NCBI GenBank assembly: GCA_028281005.1
Contig: JANQKS010000079.1
Span: forward strand, 1-64,000
Length of the DNA: 64,000 nucleotides
Direction: 5' to 3'
DNA from: Pseudomonadales bacterium
GTDB taxonomy: Bacteria; Pseudomonadota; Gammaproteobacteria; Pseudomonadales; Azotimanducaceae
Part shown: positions 34,834 to 43,637 of the stretch, piece by piece
Layout: every line of letters starts with the position of its first letter
Position numbering within the stretch: the first letter of the stretch is position 1
The notes under the pieces: model-generated
Seen by the model: the letters and a program-made list of their open reading frames with translations, nothing else
Databases searched by the model: none
What the model was told of the DNA's origin: nothing
Position numbers and translations under genes: made by a program

Positions 34834-35136
34834 ATGGAAGCTGTTTTACTCGGGCTAGTCCTCATGCTGTCCATCTTTTTGGGCTTCGAACTCATATCTA
34901 AAGTACCGGCTACCTTGCATACGCCGCTGATGTCGGGTGCAAACGCCATTTCCGGTATCACCATTGTCGGTGCCTTGATCTCAGCCGGTGCTGAATTGGG
35001 CACCGCTGCGACTGTGTTGGGTGCGCTGGCGGTGATGTTTGCCAGTATTAACGTGGTCGGGGGTTATCTAGTCACCAACCGTATGTTGTCAATGTTCAAG
35101 AAAAAGGACTCAGACCAGCCGGGAGGTAAGGCATGA
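34834..35136 (+). CDS. pntAB: NAD(P) transhydrogenase alpha subunit, membrane part (PntAB)
   Basis: 100 residues with three to four transmembrane helices (GLVLMLSIFLGFELISKVP, then HTPLMSGANAISGITIVGALISAG). The H-T-P-L-M-S-G-x-N-A-I-S-G-I stretch is the conserved proton-channel segment. It completes the split alpha subunit. It starts 3 bp after pntAA, and its stop overlaps the pntB start as ATGA. Confidence 0.93.
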   Translation: MEAVLLGLVLMLSIFLGFELISKVPATLHTPLMSGANAISGITIVGALISAGAELGTAATVLGALAVMFASINVVGGYLVTNRMLSMFKKKDSDQPGGKA

Positions 35137-36491
35137 GTATTGAACTGATCAACATTTGGTACATCGTTGCTGCGGCCCTATTTATCTTTGGCCTGAAGCA
35201 ACTGGGATCGCCGGCTACGGCGGTGCGCGGCAACATGTTGTCCGCGTTGGGTATGTTGATTGCCATCGCGGTGACCTTATTTAACGCACAGATTTTGTCT
35301 TTCCAGTGGATCATCGGTGCTGCCGTCATCGGTGCGATCATTGGCTTTGTTGCGGCTGAGAAAGTTGCCATGACCAGCATGCCGGAAATGGTCGCACTAT
35401 TTAACGGTTCTGGCGGCATCGCCAGTTTGTTTGTTGGCTGGGCTGCACTGTACAACCTCGGCAATTCCACGTTCACCGATATCACCATTGTCTTATCCAT
35501 CCTGATTGGTGGCCTGACGTTTACCGGCAGTATCTTGGCTTGGGGTAAGTTGTCCGAGGTCATGACCTCACGGGCTGTCGTATTTGGCGCCCAGCGTATC
35601 TTTAACGGTGCGCTCTTGGTGGCGCTGTTGGTGTGTTCCGTTCTGTTTGTGATGGATCCGTCCACCGACTCACCTTATCTGTACGCCATCATTGCGTTGT
35701 CTTTCTTGTTTGGCGTGATGGCGGTGTTACCCATCGGTGGGGCGGATATGCCCGTGGTGATTTCGCTGCTAAACAGTTATTCCGGTCTGGCTGCCTGCGC
35801 CGCCGGCTTTGCCATCAACAACAACATCCTGATCGTAGCCGGCTCCATGGTGGGTGCGGCCGGTATCATCCTGACCAACATCATGTGTAAAGCCATGAAC
35901 CGCTCATTGGCTAACGTGCTGTTCTCCGGTTTTGGCGCGGTGAAGCAAGCCTCCAAGGTGGAAGGGGAAGTGAAACCCATCAGTGCCGAAGATGCTGGCT
36001 TGATATTGGAAGCCGCGCAGTCGGTGACCTTTGTACCCGGGTACGGCATGGCGGTTGCGCAAGCGCAGCACGTTGTACGGGAGCTCGGAGAATTGTTAGA
36101 GGAAAACGGCGCCGAGGTCACCTACGCGATCCACCCGGTGGCGGGTCGCATGCCCGGCCACATGAACGTGTTGTTGGCAGAAGCCAATGTTCCTTACGAT
36201 CAGCTTATCGAGATGGAAGACATCAACCCGCGCATCGACAATATCGACGTTGCGGTGGTGATCGGTGCGAACGACGTGGTAAACCCGGCGGCTCGTAACG
36301 ATGAAAACAGTCCCATCTATGGCATGCCGATCATCAACGTTGACCATGCACGCACCGTGTTTGTGTTGAAGCGTTCGATGGCTTCAGGTTTCTCCGGTGT
36401 GGACAATCCGCTGTTTTTCGGTGAAAACACACGCATGTTGTTTGGCGATGCCAAAGAGTCTCTGTCCCAGGTGATTGCAGACTTTAAGTAG
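35133..36491 (+). CDS. pntB: NAD(P) transhydrogenase beta subunit (PntB)
   Basis: 452 residues. An N-terminal membrane domain of about nine helices is followed by the NADP(H)-binding domain III (residues 275-452) with FVPGYGMAVAQAQHVVRELGELL, the GYGMAVAQAQ nucleotide loop, and VVIGANDVVNPAAR. Together with PntAA and PntAB it forms the proton-pumping enzyme that supplies NADPH, useful for the many oxygenases in this window. GGGAGG upstream and an ATGA overlap with pntAB show coupling. Confidence 0.94.
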   Translation: MSIELINIWYIVAAALFIFGLKQLGSPATAVRGNMLSALGMLIAIAVTLFNAQILSFQWIIGAAVIGAIIGFVAAEKVAMTSMPEMVALFNGSGGIASLFVGWAALYNLGNSTFTDITIVLSILIGGLTFTGSILAWGKLSEVMTSRAVVFGAQRIFNGALLVALLVCSVLFVMDPSTDSPYLYAIIALSFLFGVMAVLPIGGADMPVVISLLNSYSGLAACAAGFAINNNILIVAGSMVGAAGIILTNIMCKAMNRSLANVLFSGFGAVKQASKVEGEVKPISAEDAGLILEAAQSVTFVPGYGMAVAQAQHVVRELGELLEENGAEVTYAIHPVAGRMPGHMNVLLAEANVPYDQLIEMEDINPRIDNIDVAVVIGANDVVNPAARNDENSPIYGMPIINVDHARTVFVLKRSMASGFSGVDNPLFFGENTRMLFGDAKESLSQVIADFK

Positions 36492-36522
36492 CGCGCCAGC
36501 GGAGAAAACATACAACGCTAAG

Positions 36523-37767
36523 ATGCAAGGGTTCTACGGGTACCGTTTAGTCGGTTACTCGTTCGGCGTCTGCTTCTTAGTATCGTCGTTTTTTCTGCAC
36601 GCCCGCGGCGTGTTTTTTCCGCAATGGATGGCGGATTTCGAAGTCAGCCGTACCGAGCTTTCGCTGGCTGTCAGTTTGACCCTGTTTACCGGCAGCTGTT
36701 TTGCGCCGGTAATGGGGTACTTAATCGATAAATACCCGCTCAAGCGCATCATCAGTGGCGCTAGCGTGTGGTTGTCGATCGGCTATTTGTCGATGCAGTG
36801 GGTGGATTCTTACCTGCTGCTCATGGCTGTGTTGATTCCATTCCAAGGGCTTGGCTGGACCGGCGTGGGTCCGCTGGTACATACCAAGCTGATGGTCAAC
36901 TGGTTTACCCGCAATCGCGGCATGGCGTTGGGCGTGGCCATCATGGGTATGAGTGTGGCCGGTGTGATCATGCCCATGGTCAACGCGTTTTTGGTGCAGA
37001 CCATCGGTTGGCGCGACAGCTATCTGATTTATGTGGGTTTGCTGTTGCTGGTCATCGTGCCGGTCACGTGGTTGATGGTGCGACAGCAGCCTGGCGACAT
37101 TGGTCAACACCCGGATGGCGACCCAGCGCCAGTGTCACTTCCACCATCAGCGCCTGCCGCACAATCGGAGTCTTTCTGGCATACCTACAAAGAATTTCTC
37201 AGCTCCAAAGCGTTTTGGAGCGTGGTGTTAACCTTTGGGTTGATGAACGGCGTTTTTTCCGCGATGGCGACACACCTGCCGACGTACGTCACATCGGAGA
37301 TTGGTCTAGACCTTTACGACGGAGCTTTTCTGTTAACCGTGGCAGGCGGTTTTGCCATTGCGGGGAAGGTGGTATTCGGCTGGATGATGGACCGTCTGTC
37401 CGCCAAGCTGACGGTGATGGCGGGCGTATTGGCTTATTTGTCATCAACGCTGCTGCTGATGTCCACCGTGGAGTATGTGGGGTTATTGATCGCGGCGGCC
37501 ATGTTTGGCTTGGGCTTCGGTGGCATGGTCCCGGTGCGCTCTGTGTTGATTTCGCGTCTATTCGGGGTGGCAAAGTTTTCCCGAGTGAACGGTCTGCTGT
37601 CTTTATTTATAGCACCGGCTACCTTTTGGGTACTGTTCACAGGATTTATTGTTGATACCTCCGGGAGTTATGTCACGGCGTTTCAGGTGTGGTTTGCATC
37701 GTTTCTGTTGGCGGGGTTAGTGAGCCTGGTCGTGCGCTTACCTAATCGGAACGACGCGGTGGCTTAG
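36523..37767 (+). CDS. MFS transporter (monocarboxylate/OFA-like)
   Basis: 414 residues with 12 predicted helices. The stretch LIDKYPLKRII between helices 2 and 3 is the MFS motif A type (G-x-x-x-D-x-x-x-x-R/K). The central loop (WLMVRQQPGDIGQHPDGD) resembles that of the oxalate/formate or monocarboxylate antiporter group. ATG at 36523 gives a normal N-terminus; the in-frame start at 36475 would lie inside pntB. No clear ribosome-binding site is visible. The substrate is unknown. It is 31 bp after pntB and could be co-transcribed. Confidence 0.82.
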   Translation: MQGFYGYRLVGYSFGVCFLVSSFFLHARGVFFPQWMADFEVSRTELSLAVSLTLFTGSCFAPVMGYLIDKYPLKRIISGASVWLSIGYLSMQWVDSYLLLMAVLIPFQGLGWTGVGPLVHTKLMVNWFTRNRGMALGVAIMGMSVAGVIMPMVNAFLVQTIGWRDSYLIYVGLLLLVIVPVTWLMVRQQPGDIGQHPDGDPAPVSLPPSAPAAQSESFWHTYKEFLSSKAFWSVVLTFGLMNGVFSAMATHLPTYVTSEIGLDLYDGAFLLTVAGGFAIAGKVVFGWMMDRLSAKLTVMAGVLAYLSSTLLLMSTVEYVGLLIAAAMFGLGFGGMVPVRSVLISRLFGVAKFSRVNGLLSLFIAPATFWVLFTGFIVDTSGSYVTAFQVWFASFLLAGLVSLVVRLPNRNDAVA

Positions 37768-37881
37768 CAAGGACAATTAGCTGCTTGCGCACACCATCAG
37801 CACCGCGAGAGGCTTTACACCCCGACGCGCTTCAGCCACCCTGTGGCGGCTTTGAGTTGTCCCATATCTTGCGAGGAAGCC

Positions 37882-39207
37882 ATGTCTGATCGGCCCGACA
37901 CCCCCATGTTTGAAACTGAAACCACCAATGCCGAAATCCGCGGACGCTGGCAGCTGCCCGATGATGCAGATCCGGCGAGCATGGACTTGGACAAACTGGA
38001 TCCAGGCAATAGTGACTGGTTTGTGGCAAACAAGGAGCTGCAGGTCTTCGACCGTTTGCGCACTGAAGCGCCAGTTCACTTCACACCAGACAGTCAGTTT
38101 GGCCCCTATTGGTCACTCACCCGCTTTGACGATGTGAAGTACGTCGACACCCACCACCAGCTGTTCTCTTCCGACATTATGAATGGCGGCATCCGCCTTG
38201 GCGGACGCCCCATGACCGAGCCACCAAATGAAATGTTTCATCTGCCCATGTTCATCATGCAAGACCAACCCGTGCACGATGAGCAACGTAAAGTGGTGGC
38301 ACCGATGTTCACCCCTACCCACTTAGCCGAGCTGGGTAAACTCATACGTGTGCGCGCGGCAGATATTCTGGATGGTTTACCGCGGGGCGAAACGTTTAAC
38401 TGGGTGCGCGAAGTCTCTGTGGAACTCACCGGGCGGATGCTGGCTACGTTGTTTGACGTCCCTCAGGAAGATCGCCACTTGCTGATCCATTGGTCTGATA
38501 CCGTTGAGCGTATCGGCGACCCTGATTATTTCGAAACCCCGGCCGACGGCTTCAATGAAATCTGGAAGTGTTTCGAATACTTCAATGACGTCTGGCAAAC
38601 GCGCCAGAAAATGAGTGAGCCGGGGAACGATCTGATTTCCTTTTTGGCCCACGGTGAATCCACTAAAAACATGAAACCCAACGAGTTTCTCGGCAACGTG
38701 CTGCTGCTCATTGTTGGGGGCAACGACACCACGCGCAATTCCATCAGTGCCGGTGTGCAGGCTTTGAACATGTTCCCTGCGGAGTACGATAAGCTGCGTG
38801 CGGATCAAAGCCTCATTCGCAACATGGTGCCGGAGATTGTGCGTTGGCAGTCGCCGGTGGCGCACATGTGCCGCACCGCCATGGAAGATGTGGAGATAGG
38901 AGGTCAAACCATTAACAAGTGGGACAAAGTGGCCATCTGGTACGTCTCAGGCAACCGTGACGATGACCACTTTGATAACCCCAACCAATTGCTCATCGAC
39001 CGGCCGCACGCGCGTCAGCACTTGTCCTTCGGTTATGGCATTCACCGCTGCCTGGGCAACCGTTTGGCTGAAATGCAGCTGACCATTCTGTGGGAAGAAA
39101 TTATGCAACGTTTTGCCCACGTTGAGGTGGTGGGTGAGGCGCAGTATCTCAATTCCAGTTTCATTCGCGGCATCACCGAGCTGCCGGTGCGTGTGCACGA
39201 CTTATAG
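37882..39207 (+). CDS. Cytochrome P450, CYP153-type
   Basis: 441 residues. The heme loop FGYGIHRCLG has its axial Cys at 390. The I-helix is LLLIVGGNDTTRNSIS with the oxygen-activating Thr, and ExxR is in VPEIVRWQSPVAHM. Long stretches match CYP153A alkane omega-hydroxylases as I recall them: GPYWSLTRF, the LPMFIMQDQPVHDEQRK block, DGLPRGETFNWVREVS, and WYVSGNRD. It probably hydroxylates terminal carbons of alkanes, fatty acids or terpenoids and needs a ferredoxin and reductase, neither of which is adjacent. ATG 37882 follows GAGGAAG. It stands before the PhzF gene by 11 bp. Confidence 0.88.
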   Translation: MSDRPDTPMFETETTNAEIRGRWQLPDDADPASMDLDKLDPGNSDWFVANKELQVFDRLRTEAPVHFTPDSQFGPYWSLTRFDDVKYVDTHHQLFSSDIMNGGIRLGGRPMTEPPNEMFHLPMFIMQDQPVHDEQRKVVAPMFTPTHLAELGKLIRVRAADILDGLPRGETFNWVREVSVELTGRMLATLFDVPQEDRHLLIHWSDTVERIGDPDYFETPADGFNEIWKCFEYFNDVWQTRQKMSEPGNDLISFLAHGESTKNMKPNEFLGNVLLLIVGGNDTTRNSISAGVQALNMFPAEYDKLRADQSLIRNMVPEIVRWQSPVAHMCRTAMEDVEIGGQTINKWDKVAIWYVSGNRDDDHFDNPNQLLIDRPHARQHLSFGYGIHRCLGNRLAEMQLTILWEEIMQRFAHVEVVGEAQYLNSSFIRGITELPVRVHDL

Positions 39208-39218
39208 CGCCCCATACC

Positions 39219-40061
39219 ATGTCCATGTCCGTCTTACCGGTTTCAGTGCTCGATGTGTTTGCGGAGACGCCGCTTGCCGGTAATCAACTGGCAGTGGTTG
39301 TAGAAGCCGCTGAGCTCACTGATGAGCAGATGTTGGCGATCGCCCGTGAAATGAACTTCTCGGAAACGACCTTTGTCACCCAGCACCGCGACGGCCGTGC
39401 GACGGTGCGTATCTTTACGCCAAACCGCGAGCTGCCGTTTGCCGGTCATCCCACTCTAGGTACGGCGTGGCAGCTCACTGGTGGCGAAGGTGAGATCACG
39501 TTGGATTTAGAAGTGGGTCCTGTGACTGTGCGGTTTGATCAAGGCATCGGCTGGTTGCAGCCACCGCCGGTAACCTTTACAGACGCACTGCCTCTTGCAG
39601 AGTTGGCGGCACTGGTCGGCTTGCCGGAGGATGCGTTACGTACCGACCTGCCGCTCAGCTTTGCCGATATCGGCCCCCAATTTGTGCTTATCCCGGTGCG
39701 GGATCTTGCCGCTTTAAAAGCGCTGCAAGTGGACGTCCAAGTTCGTCACCGCCTATTGGCCGCCGGCCACGCGGTACAGTCGATTTTCGTATTTGCCGAT
39801 GAGGCCTATTCGGACGATGCAGATTTTGCCGTTCGTATGATCTTTGATGCCGGGGGCTTGCGCGAAGACCCGGCCACCGGCAGTGCAAATGCCGCATTTG
39901 CTGCGTATTTATACCGTGAAAGGGGGGCGCTGGGTGATGTGGTAGTAGAGCAGGGGTTTGAGATCAACCGGCCCTCGCGCCTGTATCTTAAGGTGGGAGC
40001 GCAACAGCAGGTGGGCGGCAAGGTGCAACCTGTGTTATCCGGGCAAATCACCGTCCCGTAA
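39219..40061 (+). CDS. PhzF family isomerase/epimerase-like protein
   Basis: 280 residues. Two-domain diaminopimelate-epimerase-like fold. Hallmarks are VFAETPLAGNQLAVV (usual G-N-P/Q-x-A-V-V), the catalytic-type Glu in MNFSETTFV, LPFAGHPTLGTAWQL, and the C-terminal DPATGSANAAFAAYL. The typical substrate is unknown outside phenazine biosynthesis, and no other phenazine gene is here, so this is the generic branch. A second in-frame ATG lies 6 bp downstream of the start. Confidence 0.88.
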   Translation: MSMSVLPVSVLDVFAETPLAGNQLAVVVEAAELTDEQMLAIAREMNFSETTFVTQHRDGRATVRIFTPNRELPFAGHPTLGTAWQLTGGEGEITLDLEVGPVTVRFDQGIGWLQPPPVTFTDALPLAELAALVGLPEDALRTDLPLSFADIGPQFVLIPVRDLAALKALQVDVQVRHRLLAAGHAVQSIFVFADEAYSDDADFAVRMIFDAGGLREDPATGSANAAFAAYLYRERGALGDVVVEQGFEINRPSRLYLKVGAQQQVGGKVQPVLSGQITVP

Positions 40062-40167
40062 GCTCCGTTAGGACCACCGCACACTGCAGCATCACGGTGA
40101 AGATCCGCCGGCAAAAGTGTGACCCATGTCACGCTTGTGGCGCTCGGCAAGGTATACAGTCGCGTCT

Positions 40168-40437
40168 ATGCGCGAAGAAGACGAACAATCCAACGTCCGC
40201 CACTTTCGTATGGCCCATCGCTATTTCTGCGAAAACGGCCAATGGTGGTTTTCCACCCGCGAAGGCGAAGAAGGCCCTTATCCCAGCCGTGAGGCGGCGG
40301 AGACGGCCATGCAGCGCTATGTGGATTCCATCAATGCGATGAAAGAATACAAGAAGAAGCATGCTGAACGCTTCGCCAAAGACTCAGAAAAAGAAGTTGA
40401 CCGCTCCATTTGGAACCAACAGATCGACACCCTTTAA
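40168..40437 (+). CDS. DUF6316-like small protein
   Basis: 89 residues, charged, soluble. It contains HRYFCENGQWWFSTREGEEGPY, the same W-[FW]-F-x-T-R-E...G-P-Y pattern as the protein at 32579-32989. The C-terminus is a helix rich in Lys and Glu (MKEYKKKHAERFAKDSEKEV). Function unknown. ATG 40168 was chosen because the upstream extension (from 40126) has no family-like sequence; the ribosome-binding site is weak. Confidence 0.6.
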   Translation: MREEDEQSNVRHFRMAHRYFCENGQWWFSTREGEEGPYPSREAAETAMQRYVDSINAMKEYKKKHAERFAKDSEKEVDRSIWNQQIDTL

Positions 40438-40453
40438 CACTTCCTAACTCGCC

Positions 40454-41203
40454 CTAACACGTCCAGATTGTCAGTTCGCCGACAGCTTTGAAGCCTATCT
40501 CACGCAGCTGCTGAACCCTCGCAGGGTCACGCTCGTAACCCACAACACCCAGGTTCGGAAACTGATTGGCCGTGTAGGCCAGACACGCACGCACCGCGCT
40601 GGTCGCGCCAAACCAGTTTGAGATGCCCATTGCACCTATTACATCTTTGGCACCTATTGCGGCACCAATTGCACCTGTGCTTTTGTTAATGGCTAAGCCG
40701 CCGGCGATCTTGCCATGGCTTTCGACATATAGCAGCCGCACAAGGGGGTTCTCCAGCAGCGCTGGACGGAATATTTGTGCACCCGGCGGAGTCTCACCCC
40801 AAGCCTCTACCCATTGTGTTAACTCGCTTGCGGTGCACACCACACAGACCTGTGTGTGGTCGATGCGAAGCGGTCCAATCTGCGCCGCCGGGGGTATGGC
40901 AATCCACTGCGCTTCAAACAGTACACTAAAGCCGTTGGGCGCTAATTGATGGCAACCGTGGGCGTCTTTGATGCTCCAGCTGGCAGGTGTTTGCGTCTGC
41001 TGGAGCGCTTCGTGGATTTCTTCGATGAGTGCATCCGGCTGGGCGCCGCTGGCGACCAGGTTGGAATGGAATGGCGGCAGCGGCACCTTGGACCACCAGT
41101 GGTGTTCATCGACGTGGAAAGGCAGCCGCCAGCTATTGGCTTGCGCGGTGTACCAATCCTTGTTGTTGCGGATTGCGATACTGCACCAATCGGAGTCGTA
41201 CAT
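40454..41203 (-). CDS. GNAT-like acetyltransferase, two-domain (tentative)
   Basis: 249 residues. The C-terminal half has a GNAT-like end: VESHGKIAGGLAINKS (strand 4), a helix with LAYTANQFPNLGVVGYE and DPARVQQLREIGFKAVGELTIW, the last resembling the G-F-x-x-x-G-x-x-x-x-W terminal of GNAT enzymes. The N-terminal half (residues 1-120) is Trp-rich and might be a second degenerate GNAT lobe. Substrate unknown. The gene is 4 bp downstream of rluE on the same strand. Confidence 0.5.
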   Translation of the reverse strand: MYDSDWCSIAIRNNKDWYTAQANSWRLPFHVDEHHWWSKVPLPPFHSNLVASGAQPDALIEEIHEALQQTQTPASWSIKDAHGCHQLAPNGFSVLFEAQWIAIPPAAQIGPLRIDHTQVCVVCTASELTQWVEAWGETPPGAQIFRPALLENPLVRLLYVESHGKIAGGLAINKSTGAIGAAIGAKDVIGAMGISNWFGATSAVRACLAYTANQFPNLGVVGYERDPARVQQLREIGFKAVGELTIWTC

Positions 41204-41207
41204 GGCC

Positions 41208-41753
41208 TCAGGCTTGTTCGATCAATCTGTATTCACCCGGAGACAATCCGTCGATGGTCCATGAGGCGACGCGGTAGCGTATTAAGCGCAACACAGGGAA
41301 ACCAATTGCGGCGCACATGCGGCGCACTTGTCGATTCCTGCCTTCACTGATGGTGATCTCTAACCAGCTGTCGGGAACTTGTTTGCGCTGTCTAATGGGC
41401 GGTTGTCTCGACCATAACTGCGCTGGTGCGGCCATACGTCTGGCACGCGCTGGACGGGTGAGCCCGTCCTTGAGCTGCAACCCCTCACACAAGGGTGCGA
41501 TGGCCTGCTCATCCGGTTCCCCTTCGACCTGGGCCCAATAGGTTTTAGTCACCTTAAAATCGGGATGGGTGATCTTGTGTTGCAATGAAGCTGAATCAGT
41601 CAGCATGAGCAGGCCTTCGCTGTCGCGGTCGAGGCGTCCGGCCACGTAAACGTCTGGAATGTCGATGTAGCTTTGCAACGTTGCGCGATGGGTTTTGTCG
41701 GTAAACTGCGACAGCACGTTGTAAGGCTTGTTGAAAAGGACAATGCGGGACAT
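41208..41753 (-). CDS. rluE: 23S rRNA pseudouridine synthase, RluE-like
   Basis: 181 residues. RsuA/RluB/E/F family enzyme without the N-terminal S4 domain, as in RluE. The catalytic Asp is in AGRLDRDSEGLLMLT. KTYWAQVEGEP and EGRNRQVRRMCAAIGFPVLRLIRYRVAS are the two other family blocks. The likely target is a helix 90-region uridine of 23S rRNA, by analogy with E. coli RluE. It lies 47 bp after the LytTR regulator gene. Confidence 0.85.
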   Translation of the reverse strand: MSRIVLFNKPYNVLSQFTDKTHRATLQSYIDIPDVYVAGRLDRDSEGLLMLTDSASLQHKITHPDFKVTKTYWAQVEGEPDEQAIAPLCEGLQLKDGLTRPARARRMAAPAQLWSRQPPIRQRKQVPDSWLEITISEGRNRQVRRMCAAIGFPVLRLIRYRVASWTIDGLSPGEYRLIEQA

Positions 41754-41800
41754 GGTGGATAGAGAATTGGCGTTTCTTGCGCTGCAGGTGGCACAACAGT

Positions 41801-42553
41801 CTACATCTGTTTGAATAAGTACCCATAACTCTGGGAGGACCGGAGCTTTTCCGGGCGTTCCCGCAGGGTCAGCGTAAAACGTCCGCGCAAATCACGTTTG
41901 GCCGCGGCAATCTGGTCCACGCGCACGATGGTGCCGCGGTGAATGCGCCAAAACTGCTGCGGATCTAATTCCTGTTCAAGCTCCTTGATACTTTTACGTA
42001 CCACATAGTCACGCGCCGCCGTGGCAACGGTGGTGTATTTGTGATCCGCCTGGAAGAAGACAACGTCTGCCACCGCCACCAACTCGGTGGTGTCGTCTAA
42101 TCCGGCCCGGATCCATTGCAAGCAATCCGATCGCGCAGGGTTTAAATCCCGCAACAGTGCTTGTAGCTGTTCGCGGGCAGCTAATAAGTCAGGGTCCTGT
42201 TGATGTGTCTGGAGGCGCGCGATAGTGCACTGCAGACGTTCATCGCTTACCGGCTTGAGTAAATAGTCCACTGCCGCGCGCTCAAACGCCTCGACAGCAA
42301 ACTCATCAAATGCAGTCACAAACACAATTTGTATATCTGCGGGTAACTCGGTGGCCACCTGTAAGCCGCTTAAGCCTGGCATTTGGATGTCCAAAAAAGC
42401 GATATCCGGCTCGGTTTCGTCGGCCAAAGCAATGGCCTGGCGGCCATTCACCGCAGTGCCAGTGATCTCAAGCTCCGGCCACAATTGCTGCAGTTTGCCG
42501 GCCAGGTAATCAATTAGGGTCTGTTCGTCGTCGACGATAATGGCGCTGGGCAT
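41801..42553 (-). CDS. LytTR-type response regulator
   Basis: 250 residues. An N-terminal receiver with IVDDEQTLIDYL and the phospho-Asp in DIAFLDIQMPGLSGLQVA, then a LytTR DNA-binding domain (about residues 140-250) with VVFFQADHKYTTVATAARDYVVRKSIKELEQEL and FWRIHRGTIVRVDQI. It follows its histidine kinase with a 9-bp gap, so they form a two-component pair. LytTR domains bind direct repeats, but no clear target repeat was recognised by eye. Confidence 0.9.
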   Translation of the reverse strand: MPSAIIVDDEQTLIDYLAGKLQQLWPELEITGTAVNGRQAIALADETEPDIAFLDIQMPGLSGLQVATELPADIQIVFVTAFDEFAVEAFERAAVDYLLKPVSDERLQCTIARLQTHQQDPDLLAAREQLQALLRDLNPARSDCLQWIRAGLDDTTELVAVADVVFFQADHKYTTVATAARDYVVRKSIKELEQELDPQQFWRIHRGTIVRVDQIAAAKRDLRGRFTLTLRERPEKLRSSQSYGYLFKQM

Positions 42554-42562
42554 GGCGCTATT

Positions 42563-43627
42563 TTAGTCCGCTTCAGCGAAGCTGTGCTCTAACGGCACAC
42601 GTAGATTAGCCACCATGCCGTGCGGTTTATTTTCCGTCAACGTGAGGCTTGCCGCTTCCCCGTAGAGCGCCTGTAAACGTTCACGCACGTTGCGTAAGCC
42701 GGTGCCAGTACCTGGGTTAGATTGGGTCGCTTCAACCCCGTGTCCGGTGTCGGCGACGGTGATGTTCACACTGGCGTTGTCGGCGCACACGGCCACGTGA
42801 ATGCTGCCACCGGTTTCATTGGGTTCGATGCCGTGGGTCACCGCATTTTCGATCAACGGCTGCACCAGCAGCGGTGGCAGCGGGTGGGCTTGCAGGTGGT
42901 TGGGGCAGTTAATGTCGTAGCTGATGCGGCCTTGCATCCGGGTGGCTTGAATATCCAGGTATGCCTTACCGATGGTGATTTCTTCTGCGATGGTGGTGTC
43001 TTGTTGCCGTGTGCGTTTCAAGGTGGAGCGCAGCAGGGTGGTCAGGTTGAGCAGGGTTTGTTCTGCCACGTCCGGCTTGTTATGGATCAGCCCGGCAATA
43101 TTGGATAACGTGTTGAAGAGGAAGTGGGGTTCTATCTGGGCTTGCAGCAGCCGCAACTCAGTTTCTGCCAGCAGCCGCTCGCGTTTCTCCTGTTCGGCGT
43201 GAGCTTTCGCCAGCTTCGCTTCCGCGTCCGCCAGGCGGCCACGGGTGCTGAAGATGGCGAAACCAACCACACCGAAGAAGGTGGTGATCACCAAAGTGTC
43301 GTACTCACCGATAAAAAAATGCCAGGCATCACCAAAAATGCCGACGCCGGAGACGATCAAACCAAAAGCCATACCTAAAGCAGTGAGAGGGATGGCGGCG
43401 ACGTATGGGTTCATCCACCGCGCCAGCAGGTTGCCGAGCAACAAAAAGCTGAGATTGATCGACCAGCCGATGGAAAACGACATGAGCGCACTGGCCCAAA
43501 ATGGCGTGCCGGTGAAGATCACCACCAACAAGCTGATACCCAAACACAGCAGGCCGGTGAGTAGAAATGTCTTCACCGGCTCGGTGTCGATGGCGTTGAA
43601 GCTGAATTGTGGCTGCGGCTCGGACAT
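42563..43627 (-). CDS. LytS/YehU-type sensor histidine kinase
   Basis: 354 residues. Four or five hydrophobic helices (about 18-130), a coiled region (RLADAEAKLAKAHAEQEKRER), then a His_kinase domain with ETELRLLQAQIEPHFLFNTLSNIAGLI, the diagnostic P-H-F-L-F-N box, and an ATPase end GTGTGLRNVRERLQALYG. It has no periplasmic sensor domain, so it senses in the membrane. ATG at 43627 is used; the ORF extends into the carotenoid oxygenase gene. It is co-directional with that gene (10-bp gap). Confidence 0.88.
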   Translation of the reverse strand: MSEPQPQFSFNAIDTEPVKTFLLTGLLCLGISLLVVIFTGTPFWASALMSFSIGWSINLSFLLLGNLLARWMNPYVAAIPLTALGMAFGLIVSGVGIFGDAWHFFIGEYDTLVITTFFGVVGFAIFSTRGRLADAEAKLAKAHAEQEKRERLLAETELRLLQAQIEPHFLFNTLSNIAGLIHNKPDVAEQTLLNLTTLLRSTLKRTRQQDTTIAEEITIGKAYLDIQATRMQGRISYDINCPNHLQAHPLPPLLVQPLIENAVTHGIEPNETGGSIHVAVCADNASVNITVADTGHGVEATQSNPGTGTGLRNVRERLQALYGEAASLTLTENKPHGMVANLRVPLEHSFAEAD

Positions 43628-43637
43628 GTGGATGCGC

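Noticed and set aside
39219-40061. Phenazine biosynthesis gene
   Set aside because: PhzF-like proteins are widespread and no other phz gene is in the window.
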